Shown piece after piece: positions 21,699-32,086 of a DNA stretch of 64,000 bases. This DNA is from Thalassia testudinum (Eukaryota; Streptophyta; Magnoliopsida; Alismatales; Hydrocharitaceae), in the NCBI GenBank assembly GCA_037157565.1, contig JAZHRO010000036.1, forward strand, positions 135,648,501 through 135,712,500. The letters are read 5' to 3'. The notes beneath the pieces are model-generated. The model worked only from the letters and a program-made list of their open reading frames with translations. It did not search any database and had not been told where the DNA came from. The position numbers and the translations under genes are program-made. Positions within the stretch are counted from its first letter, which is position 1. The number at the start of each line of letters is the position of its first letter.

Positions 21699-23368
21699 TC
21701 AGCCGAGCAGAAAATGGGGTGGAGATGGAGTGGTCAAATCAATGGAGTTTTGGAAAACAAACACCTTGATTAAGAGCCTGGTTGGTCCAACCAGGTGCTT
21801 GTTGCGATCAGTGGGCTGATGATGCAGCCCGAACCCAATAAGTCTGGTGGGTTGATAGATGTAGATCAGCAGATGTGGAACCCACCATATGCAGTGACGT
21901 TCTGATGGATATGGAAGTGAAAACTCGGGTTCAGGCTGAGTCAAATCAGCCTGGTCAAAGTAGGGTTCCGAAAAATTATCCATGTAAGGTGTGGAATCCC
22001 TACAGAGGTGATCAAAGGATGGAGGCTCCTGATTTGTGGTCTGATCAGTACCCGATACCTGGTCTAGATATGGAGTTGAATCATCTGCAAACGACTCAGT
22101 GAGAGGTGAATCGGAATAGAAATTGAGTCCGGTTGCGGGTCGGGGTGGGGAACGGGTTTTGATTGGTTCTGTATATGTGGAGCAGGTGGCTTCAAAGAAG
22201 ATTGACATGTTATAATCAGGAGACAGATTTTCTCCGATGTTATGGTCAGATTCGAGATCGTCGGAGAGTTTGCGAAAATCAAAGTTTGAATGAGATTCTA
22301 GATCATGAGTTCCACCATAGAATAAATCATATGTTGTATATTCAGCAGCCTGACTGGGATCTAGCCTAAATGTTAATTCTGAGCTTAAAAGGGTATCCTT
22401 ATCTGGTAGAGGCTCAGATTCTAAGCTAGTAGGGCAGACCCAATTGAAACCCTGCTCGTCCAACTCCTCGGTTTCTGTGTCGTAGATTGGCATGACTTCC
22501 GCAAAATCAATTTGTTCCTCTGAGGAGGTTGACGAGGGATATTCATCAAATCGAGGCCCAAAATCATATTCTTCATTAAGAGATTGATTTTCTTCATCTG
22601 GGGCCTTGAAATCTTCAAAATATGTTTCAGATCTAGGTTCTAGGCTTAGGATGTGGGTTGAATTACTAGAATTTAGGTCTGAATAACCTTCGAGGGCCAC
22701 CTTATCAGAATAAGGGACGGAATTTACACCCTCGAGAGGTTCAGTTCTACTCTCATAGTTGCAGGAGTCTGGGATTCTAAAATGGGTTCATCATGGTCTT
22801 TTCCTGCATTTGGAGCTTCCCAACCTTCTTTAATATCAGGTGCATTATACTCCATCTGGGTTGGGAATCCACAACCATTTTGTGCCTCAAACCCGAGGTC
22901 AGATTTATACTCGATGTTGTTCCAAGATAGCTCATCCTCTGTTGGTGGTATGTACGGGTATTTCTGATCAATCACTTGTTTTATTAATCTCATTATCTCT
23001 TCCCATTTTTTAAGACTATCTTGGTGTTGCTTCCAAAGTCGAGGATTTGTCATACATTGAAGGTATTCACTATTGTGCAATTTGTCTATCTCAATGTATG
23101 CAGTAATGAGCAAGTCACGGGTTGATCCTTTGTTGGCTTCTGCTAATAATACTTGGGCACAAGTTATGACAAAGGTTGTGGTTGTTGGGACATCAACCTG
23201 AATGTTTCCTACTGTTGTTGAGGTTTCTTCATTTTCATAAAATCGCATGGCATCCTCAATCATTTTATCTTTGGATCTCTGGTATTCAGGTTTCTTGAAT
23301 GGTAGTCCTAGGTGGTTCGGCTGCATATTTGGATCAGGTGGTGGAATCAAGATCAGAGTTTGACTCAA
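21699..23368 (-). pseudogene. Family I acidic ORF of element A (one frameshift)
   Basis: Two abutting frames: residues 1-214 (23368-22724) and 333 residues (22700-21699). Compared with element B, A lacks one base near 22769; without that loss the frame would code about 556 residues. The N-terminal third is mixed-charge and probably helical (SKDKMIEDAMRFYENEE; LLITAYIEIDKL; EEIMRLIKQVIDQKYPYIPP). The rest is acidic and Tyr/Ser/Pro-rich, with PIYDTETEELDEQGFNWVCP and a C-terminal HLVGPTRLL. No zinc knuckle, protease DTG, YxDD or integrase motif. Relatives in B and E keep the same order. The function is unknown; it takes the place of gag-pol. Confidence 0.7.
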
Positions 23369-24487
23369 GATGTGTTATGAAGTGATCAAATCTGAATAAC
23401 GAGTCCCACTGAAAATGAGTGTGTGTGCTCTAAAGAGAAAAGATGCAGGACTGGAGATGTTCTTGACCCAATCAAGACACCCAAAAGATGTTTGGATGAC
23501 TATGGAGGTTCGGGGCGGATGGACCCCTGGATCCGAAGATCGTCCACCTGAGAAATACCTGGGCATCCAGAGAGGGAGAGTCCCGCAAAGACCCCTACAC
23601 GGTAGAGCGTCCCTACGGGTTACAGGGTTTCCCCCACCCGACCTCTCTTGTCACTGAGATTCCAGGTAAACCAGAATGGGGACCTTGACCTCTTAAGTCT
23701 ATCACTTTTTATTTCAAAGGTGCTTTTAGGGTTCTCACTTGAACTTTAGATGTTTTTGGTATTGTGACCTAATTTAGAGGTTGGTTAACCCAAGGAGTCA
23801 ACTTCACCTGACCTGTCCTATAGATGGCAGAATGATTCTAAGCTCGGAGCCTAGAGATCACCCTGATTTGACTCCCAGGTTATTAGGTCAAAAAAATTTT
23901 AAGATTCAAGTGATTTTAGAGCTCAATTTTAGAGTTTGTCTTATTTAGCTTTCTTCAATCAAGGGCTTGGGTAGCACACTGATGCGGGAGGGTTTATTTC
24001 CTTTTACACAGGCATGTGTGACTAGCGCTTGAAGACCCTAATGTGGAAACCCTAATTTGGTTCTATTTCCAATCCTCTTTTTCTTTTTCAAAAGTTCTCT
24101 TTGGACTTATAAACAAGAAGTGTGTGGTCCGCCGAGATTAAGCGTTATTTCAATTAGGCACAAGAATTTGTGGGATGGGAAAAAAAAATCACTCCAACTT
24201 CAAGAATATTTGCAGAAATTTTCGCAAAATCAGGAAATGTTTTGCCTTAGAGATGGTGATTACTATATAAAGAAGGCAATTGATTCCTAAATTGATTTTC
24301 TTCCTTTTGTCTTTCAAAGATTAGGGGATGATTAAGGAAGAAAAGAAATTACCTGCCCTGGAGTGGTTGACTTGCAGGAGAGATTTTCTCATGAAGTACC
24401 TGCAAGATCACATCAAAGTAAAGTAGGGCAAGTTAGTGTTCAATATGATAAAAAGAATGTAGAGACTAGTGGTAACTTGCGCATTGG
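23369..24487 (-). mobile_element. Element A leader between PBS and ORF
   Basis: Untranslated leader of about 1.1 kb. A block at about 23440-23655 is strongly conserved in B (about 62590-62800) and, although the rest has diverged, in E (about 41050-41230, plus strand). On the minus strand it includes GTCGGGTGGGGGAAACCCT and CTCTACCGTGTAGGG. The position fits a packaging, dimerisation or translation-control element; this is inference. Confidence 0.6.
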
Positions 24488-24505
24488 TCCCCGGCAACGG
24501 CGCCA
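24488..24505 (-). other. tRNA-Asp primer-binding site of element A
   Basis: The plus strand reads TCCCCGGCAACGGCGCCA, the 3' end of plant tRNA-Asp including CCA; the element's RNA is the complement. It is four bases from the LTR. A tRNA-Asp primer is, as far as I recall, typical of Athila-type Gypsy elements. Confidence 0.9.
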
Positions 24506-24509
24506 AAAA

Positions 24510-27129
24510 TGTTGTCGACGTTTTGTGCGGGTTTAAAGGATGTCACGTTGTAGTATAACCGACAAAACGTCTAAACAAATATAAAGAATTTTATTACTCG
24601 AAGACCGGAGTATCCGAGGTCGATCACAGGGAGCAAATGGAAATTACTACTAGTCAAAATGTAATTGAATACTCTAATTTACTCAAAATATCAATTCAAA
24701 TGTGAATGTATGCAATTAAAAATAATTAGGACAAAAATATGAAATTAGACGTCTGATCACCAGATCAGACGTCTTAAAAGTATTTCTCCTTTTCTTCTTC
24801 TTCTGCAGTCTCTCATTTTCTTCTTCGTTTGCTTCTTTCTCTGCTTTCTTTCTTGTCTTGCGAAGCCTTCTTCTTCTTCTTCTTCTTCTTCTTCTTCTTC
24901 TGCTTTCCTTCTTCTCCTACGAAAGCTTCTTTCTTTCTTCTTCTGTAGCGGCCAAGTCCTTCTTCTCCTGCGTTCAGCCTGCCTGCACAGGAGTAAAACC
25001 TAACCCTTCTCCCTCTACCCTCGCGTCTCTCTCTTAAGCAGTTCACTCATGGACGCTCTCCCAGAGCCACAGCCATAATCGGGTCGGATCGTACCCGGGA
25101 CCAGGCGCACCTGCAGGTGATGATGCGCGAGGAGTGCGTAGGTCTAGGTCGGGTCGGAGCCGCCAGGTCCGCGTGGTCAAGCTGCGGACGAGGCGGGTGT
25201 GGGGTCAGTGAGGGACCTCACCCCTATGCTTACGGAGGCAACCGGCTTAAAGCATAAATACAATTTATAGCGTACCTGAGTGCTGCAATCCCATGATGTG
25301 GGACTAAAGGTTCCGCCCTTATTTCACGCGCGCCCGTAGACTCTCGTATGCAATTGCCCAAGCGGATGGCTCTGCTGGGCTCACTCACCTCGCGACACTC
25401 GCGTGAGTCTCCTGCATCTGCAGCCTGGGAAGCCTGATGCCTGTAGCTTCGTTGGAGCTTCATCAGAGGTCGTCCATGGCGGCAATGGCTCAAACACTGT
25501 CATGCACAAAACAAGCCTCTCGGCCCAATCAGATCAGCTAGAGACCTTTGCCGTGGCACGGCGAAGGCGGTGGACGATGCTGCAGGTTGCAGGTCGGCCT
25601 AGGCGTGCATGCCTAGGTCAACCTGTGGCCGGAGATGGTGGGTTGTTCGGGGGGTGATTATGGAGGTCTGGAGTGGCAGTTGTGGGGTGGAGCGAGTTCC
25701 TGGTGGTGAGGCGGAGCTCTCGAGGTGGTTGGCGAGCCATGTGGGGGGGCTGGAATGGTGGAAGCGGCTCGCCGGAGGTCGGTCGGTGATGTGGAAGATG
25801 AGGGTGGTCAGCGTCGGTCGAGGGGTAATCAGATGAGATAACAGGGGGAAAAGAGAGAGGAGAGGATGGAGAGGAGTTCTAACCTAATTGTAAGGACGAA
25901 AGGGGACGGAAGGCGGATAGTAGTACCTGCTGTCGCCGGAGAAGATGACGCCCAGTGGGGGAGAACGGCGGCGACGACGGGGCTGAGGCGGCGTGCGCGG
26001 GTACTGCGCGACGCGGAGGGAAGTCAGGAAGCTAACTCTGCCACTGGTTTTGTGGCAGAGCGAAGTGGGAGGGGAGGGGGGCTCGCCGGAACTTGCTGGG
26101 ACTTTCGTCCGGGCAGGAGGAGACGAATTGGGGGTGGACACTCGGCCAAATCAAGCTTGGGTCCTGCGGCAGGGTCTGGGGGGTGTTTTATAGGTGTTGG
26201 CCTCTCCCGTCAGTGCGTGGAGAACGCGCCATTAAGTCTGCCGACTTGCCGGAGTTGGAAGGAAGTTGGATACCCAAATCTCTCGTGCGTTCGCACGAGA
26301 GATTGGGTTCACACCAGCGATTGTAATTGGCTTTATAAGGAAAGGAATTCCTCAGAGAATCCCCCTTCCATTTCTAGGAGGGAATCTCTAAGGGATTAGA
26401 GAGCAATCCCTCTCCGAACCTCGCCGGAGCTCAGTTCTACCCTAGCAATGGTGGCAGGACCGGTTTGCAAAGGAGGTGAAGAACCTAGGGGGCTCTCTGC
26501 AAATGTATTCAAAAGATAGGGACCAATTTGTGATTTGGGTGTACTAAATTGCAAAGTAGGTCAAGATGACCTCTCCTTAGGTCCAACTTTTGGTATAAAC
26601 CTAATTTGGACCTAAGGAATCCAATGGAGAAGTTGGATTTCAGGTTTGACCTCGTTTGACTGGACATTTTGCGTAAAAACCCAAATTAAGTTAGTTGAGG
26701 AGCTAGGACCCTGATCTAGGTCAGACTAGGTTCCAAAGGCCAAATTAAGTGTTCTAAACCCTAGAGGATGTTTTTCCATGATTTTTAGAGGGTTTACTTA
26801 ATTTTTGTTCTGACCGGAACCTTGTTAATTTAAACGGGTTTATTTTAGGGTTACCAAGTGTCATTTGGTTCTTAGACTGCACATAAACGCATTTCTGATT
26901 GACTCAACCCTCTTTTTATTTCATTTATACCATTTGACCTATGTTTTGCCTCTGAGAAATACCGTTTACGTACTGCAATGGTAAAATTACAGTTTTAACC
27001 TTTATTTCATGTTTTCTTCTCAAGGCACTTATTCTTTCAGTTAGGCCTTCTTCTAGGTTATGTAGGAGCTTTTATCCTCTTTATTGGGTCAAAATGAGCT
27101 AGTTATGGCTCATGATGAGGCTCTCGTCA
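24510..27129 (-). mobile_element. Right (5') LTR of element A
   Basis: 2620 bp, near-identical to the left LTR. Minus-strand TATA at 26185-26193, U3 inverted repeat at 26277-26304, U5 tRNA-Asp-like motif at 24546-24557, shorter TTC tract at 24867-24901. The terminal hairpin has one arm mutation (27126, TCGTCA). As the 5' LTR it would drive transcription into the internal region. Confidence 0.92.
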
Positions 27130-27812
27130 CAAGGACTCGAAAGACAAATCCACATTTTAGTGGATACCCGGGCTGATTAAGTCCAAAGACCTGAAGGATC
27201 ATTGTGTTCAAATCATAATGTAGTATTTCATAAGATTGAAAATTTTCTTAAACCTAATTCGACTTTTTTTTTAATAAAAATAAACAAATCTACGGAGCTG
27301 ACGAATAATTCAGAGATGAATATCCACCCCCCATGCCTATCTAATGCAATGTCCTCATTGTATTAAAAAGACATAAAATAGAGTGGAATAATGTAGAAAG
27401 CACCTGAATTGCGTGAATGTCAGGTCCACTCCGAGATAGAAACTAAAAAGAACCGTATAAGTGCTGAGTTTAGTGCCTTCAGCTAGGCACACTATACAAA
27501 GAAGAGAAATGAAAAATTCACAGGTGCATGTCAGAATCAGAATAAATAGAAGAATCCTCCGACCTGTCAGCAAGGTCCACAGATGTGGACCAGATTGTGG
27601 TGCAGACCCATACCCCATAATCAAGAATATCTTAGGTTCTGGATAAAAATTACCCAAAACCTAAAATCTGTATGCAAGCGGGGTCGAGCCTGCAATTTAT
27701 GAGGATGCAACCCAAGACCAAAAAGTCAGGTTATAGAGAATTGAAGCTCAAAAGGATAATCATTGAATGCGTGCTTGGGTTGGACATCCTCAGAACAGAT
27801 GTCGTAAGGGTC

Positions 27813-29191
27813 CTAGTTTGATGGTTTCAGCTTAATAGGCGCCCTTCGACTCAGTCTTGTACTTCCTCCAAAGTTAGCTTCCCAAATCAAAATTTCCCGA
27901 CTCCTATCCTCCTCATTCAGTATGTCAAATTTTAGGACCTCTTGCATATTAATCACCCCATCTGAAATCTCCAAGTCTAAATGATGTGGCTGAATCAGAA
28001 TTGACTTGGGTCTAATTATCTTAGAAATAGAATCATCGATAATCTCAACGGGGTGTAACTGATAATCAGGGCATTGAAATGAATCCTCCAGAAAATGCGA
28101 TTCTGAATCCGTAATGTGTGCCCTAATAGGACCAGTTTCCTCAGTTCTTGGGCTATCAAATGATCTTTCAGATTCCTCAAGCCCAATCGTCTCACAGAAA
28201 TCATGTTCAGAAAACTCACGTAAGACTTCGCAACTTGAATCTTCACCATCAAAGAAATCAAGATCCGTATCAATGTATGTCCCAAAATCATCTATCACTT
28301 TCTGTTCCAAGGAGACATACATTTCTTCATACCCCGGCTGAGGGATCTCAGGTGAAGAAATCAGATCTTCCTTAATTGGTTGCTCTAATTTAATCTGGTC
28401 AGCCCCATAACATGTGTCCCCCCCAACAGGTGCCTGAGCAGGTTTTATCATTGGCTCTCCTGAAGGGAGTTCATCCTGGGAATCATCCCACGACTGAACT
28501 AAAGCGACCATGAATCTCATCCTCAATTTCGCTAATTTCCTAAGTAGAAACTCACCTAGGTTCTTATCCTTAACATCCTGGAGCCAATCCAACAACGACT
28601 TGTTCAAATCATCAATCATTTCAATCAGGGGCTCCAATCTCTCAATGCAAGGTATTGGCTGAACTTCTAAAGATTGAATGATATTCCTAATGTTAGCCAG
28701 AACCTTATCTTGAACCTGGCTACCCTGAACCAAATGAGTTGATCCAGGCTTGGGTGGGTTTGGGGTCAAAGTAGGGGAATTAACGAATTGAGATTCGTTA
28801 TACCCTTCCTGATAATAGGTCATTTCAGATTGTTCAAAAGGTGGTGATGACCTATAGGCAGTGTAATCAAAGGATGGGTAAGGATCAATATGTCCTTCTT
28901 GATTGTAGATCGTATTAGGTTGTTCATGAAAGGTTTACATCTATAATTGATGTGACTCTGAGAAGAATAGAAATCACAATCATAGTGTTCAGGGTTAGAC
29001 CCCAAACACGGAGGTCCGGAACTGTATCCCCAATCCGAGTTATCCCAACTAACTGATGGTTGATTACAGTACGAGTTGGGATAATCGTCATGTTGAGGAT
29101 AATTCACAACAGAAGGAAAAGAGCGGGAATGCGTGTAATATGTGGAAGGATTCATGATAAGTGGGAGGAAGAAAGGTGCCCTGCAATACAA
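27813..29191 (-). pseudogene. Family II acidic ORF of element C (frameshift, early stop)
   Basis: Best copy of the family II protein. The N-terminal part (29191 to about 28930) is Tyr/Asn/Pro-rich with DWGYSSGPPCLG. After a frameshift, an open frame of 336 codons (28823-27813) follows. It begins MTYYQEGYNESQF, then a probable helical block with WLQDVKDKNLGEFLLRKL and VALVQSWDDSQDELPSGEP, then a long Asp/Glu-rich tail. It stops at a TAG where element D has a Gln codon, so it is truncated at the C-terminus. No known domain recognised. Conservation with D is strongest in the WLQDVKDK block, which is the likely functional core. Confidence 0.65.
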
Positions 29192-30313
29192 TCAATCAAA
29201 CCTATCCTTAAGTGGGTCAGCTTACAGACCTATAGACTCCCAAAACCCGTCTTGAGATAAAGGAACAATTTGATCTACTTCTGTTTGTTCAATCCAACCA
29301 GTTAGAAGGAGGGACTGGGGAGAAGGTTCTTCCTTCGGCTTACGCCTCTGGTTCCTAGTGTACCCCCCAGCCGCGATCGTTTGATTTTGCTCCCCTAGCT
29401 AGACATCAGATTGAATAGTAGAAACAGACTAATCGAAAATAATCTCGTTCTAGGCTCTGAAGAGCGAGTCGAATCCTTAAGGCCAACATCTACTCTGTTT
29501 TATTTAGGGCTAGGTTTGAATGTGCTTTGGAATGTGATGGGCCCTTTATATGGGTTGTGCCTTTAATGGTTGATTGATTTGTGTGTGTGTGCACAACCAG
29601 TGGTTTTCAAGCAAGATTATTTCTGATGTGGTGAATTTTAGGATTCAAATCTTGCTTAGTAGCTTTTAGGATTCAACTTTAGGTGTTTACAAACAAGTTT
29701 TGTTGGCACACCAGGTTTTTGAAAGCACAGGTGAAGATGTTTTCCTTTAAAGCGTAAAAAGAATCTGGAGTGCCTGGTAAATCCCTAATAGTTGAACCTA
29801 AATGGCATCTACTTAATGAGTTGATTTTAATTGAATTGGTGCGACCCAATCAACTCAAATAATTGGCCTGTTGCACCACTTAATTAGCCACACAAGTGAT
29901 TACCTAATCTGATTTCTACTCAATTATGTGTTTGAATGTGTGTACCGGCTCCAAAGATCAATTTAACGGTTGAGTTTGAAAATCAGATGAGGTTGTTACC
30001 TCTGTGAGATTTTTTTATTTTTCTTTTTTTAATGTGGGGGTTGGGGCGGGTGTGGGTGTTAAAGAACAAATAATCTAACCTTAGAGTTTATAAGAACACC
30101 TAGGTTGATTGATGTTTGTATTATTATGTGGTGAAATGAAATCTAATGGGTGGGAGGTGGGGAATAACTTACAAAACCTTCCACAGCACTTTACTCCAAT
30201 CTATCGCTTTTGCCTGTCTCGAAAGAGTACCTACAATTACAATAAGAAATGAGAGAAGTGAGGTAAATGATTTGCAAGTTAGAAAACGCGAAGAAAAATC
30301 AAAGAGCATCGCC

Positions 30314-30331
30314 TCCTCGGCAACGACGCCA
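30314..30331 (-). other. tRNA-Asp primer-binding site of element C
   Basis: Plus strand TCCTCGGCAACGACGCCA, 16 of 18 matches to the tRNA-Asp 3' end, three bases from the right LTR. Confidence 0.85.
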
Positions 30332-30334
30332 CAA

Positions 30335-32081
30335 TGTTGGACGTACGAGTTGCTACGCTATCATGTTTGGTTTTAAAACCTTGTCGTTGTAGCTTGAGAG
30401 CGAAGAACTCGTGTTCAACAAATAAAATTTATATTGAAATGGAAATTCTGGGTTGAACACACGGAGGCGGACGTTTGATTTAAAAAATTTGCATTTGTTT
30501 TTATTTGTCACGAAGTAATTCAATTGATTAAAACTATCTAACTATTTACAATAAATAGAAGAGAGAGAGAGAATATTACAAACAGAAATTAAAATGAGAT
30601 GTAGAATAAACAGGGAATTCATCATTAAGGAGATTGTTTGTTTCACTAATTACTACTAGAAAGCCGAAAATAATTACACTAGAAAGCAGTAAATTTACTC
30701 TAAAAAGCATTAAAAGAATGGAGAGAGAAATATCCTCCTCGACGGTCGCTTGGAGGATGAGTAGAACTACTCTAGAAAGCAGCAAATCTATTCTAGAAAG
30801 CAGTAAAAAGAATGGAGAGAGAAATATCCTCCTCGACGGTCACTTGGAGGATGAAGCAAGACGAAGGAGGACGAAGCAGAAGAACGGGAACAGGGCAGCA
30901 CGTCGTCGTCGTCGCGGGATCCACTTCCGAAGGGGGACAAAAATTTGGACTTTATCTTGCGAGGAGCATCCCAGGTGTGGAACAAGCTTCTCTTGAGCTT
31001 TGGAGAGGTAGAGAAGAGAAGGAAGGGATGAGAATTTCATGTGGAGGGGGTCTCCTTTTATAGTTGCAAGGAGTGGGGACAAATTGGTCATTACATCTTT
31101 AAAGACATTAATTCAGGAGCTTTAGTGACGGATAAAACCGTCGCTAAAGGTATGAACGTGGGCGTAGTGGGCAACGCACGCGCGCCTGCCCGCTTGCCCG
31201 CGCGCGCAACGCTTACACACGTCCGCTGAATCTCAGCCATTCGATTGCGAGATCGGACGGCTTAAGTTGCGCCTTCCCCTCTCCTCAACGCACGCCCGCC
31301 CACGTGCGATGCCGCATTACCATCGTGCGTGCAATAGCGCGTGGGCACTATCGGGCGGGCGCGGCCGTTGGATCGCGATCTGACAATCAATTGAAGGTGC
31401 GCCCCCGCTCCAGATTTCACGTGGCGAGGCTCGAACGCGTGCCAGCTCCTCGTGATAAGGCGCTGGACCACTACGCTGCATCGCCCAAATGGTCACGTGG
31501 ACGTTTTCAAGGCACCGCATCCACAGCCGTTGGATCTTGATCCAACGGCGGGGAAGGGCGGATGCGGGAGCTTCAGCTGGTGCATGCGGGAGTTTGGGTG
31601 GCCGAGATGGTGCCACGTGGCACCATCTTGGCCATCCATCTTCTGGATAATATAGATGGTGCCACGGGTGTCGGATTAACTCAATTTTTGTGTCGTTAGG
31701 CTGCGATCGTCGATCCGAATCCGTTCATGCGGTCAGATTTGTCATTTGAACTATGGATTTACACCATCTTAGCCCTTGATCTTTTAGAGTTCCCCGGTCA
31801 CTATCTGATGCTACAGATGCTTGATTAGGACGATCTTGGAGTCGTTGAACTCCAATCATCACCCTGATCACATCTGTACGGTTGGATCTTCGATCCGAGG
31901 CCCTGATAAAAAGTTTGCCCTATCCAAGCACATAAAAGGAGACAATTAACCTCCATTTTATTCAAACTACTCTAAATGCAAGACGATGCATGTTATACAA
32001 TATTTATAGCATGCAATGCAATCCTATGCTTAAGAACATGCATAAATAGACATCTTAAGTAGTGTAAATGTGTTTACATCA
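30335..32081 (-). mobile_element. Right (5') LTR of element C
   Basis: 1747 bp. It differs from the left LTR by many substitutions and by a local tandem duplication (about 30700-30860) of a segment containing ATATCCTCCTCGACGGTC. Minus-strand TATA at 31055-31063; TTTAGTGACGG/CCGTCGCTAAA dyad at 31121-31148; tRNA-like stretch about 31429-31480; perfect 24-bp G-box palindrome at 31605-31628; U5 motif GTCGTTGTAG at 30383-30392. It is followed by TSD CTCCC (32082-32086). Confidence 0.9.
31605..31628. promoter_or_regulatory. G-box-centred perfect palindrome in the right LTR of C
   Basis: 24-bp perfect palindrome centred on CACGTG, the same core as at 6505-6528. The left LTR copy near 15970 has one arm mismatch, so the palindrome is ancestral. 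Likely a bZIP/bHLH site; not proven. Confidence 0.55.
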
Positions 32082-32086
32082 CTCCC

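Larger units (their letters stand above)
17448..27129 (-). mobile_element. LTR retrotransposon A (family I, non-autonomous), nested in C
   Basis: 9.7 kb: left LTR 17448-20088, internal 20089-24509, right LTR 24510-27129. The PBS is a perfect 18-base match to the tRNA-Asp 3' end. The internal region has one long acidic ORF, broken by a single frameshift, and no gag-pol motifs. Flanking five-mers (AGATA, CAAGG) do not match, so the target-site duplication has decayed or the ends were altered. The LTRs are nearly the same: four differences in the first 165 bases, and the 21-bp length difference is explained by a TTC microsatellite. It is the youngest layer of the nest. Confidence 0.92.
27130..30334 (-). 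mobile_element. Element C internal region, PBS side
   Basis: Continues C after the A insertion: the rest of the 3' untranslated region with the shared post-stop block (27463-27480), the family II ORF (27813-29191) and a leader (29192-30313) homologous to 3950-5120 of D. The PBS lies at 30314-30331. Confidence 0.85.
14756..32081 (-). mobile_element. LTR retrotransposon C (family II, non-autonomous), with element A nested inside
   Basis: Complete element: left LTR 14756-16453, internal region 16454-17447 plus 27130-30334 (interrupted by A), right LTR 30335-32081, perfect TSD CTCCC. Without A it is about 7.6 kb. It lies on the minus strand inside the LINE. The internal region carries one damaged acidic ORF (27813-29191) and no recognisable polymerase genes. 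The LTRs differ clearly from one another (about a dozen differences in the first 150 bases by eye), so C is older than A, as the nesting requires. Confidence 0.93.
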
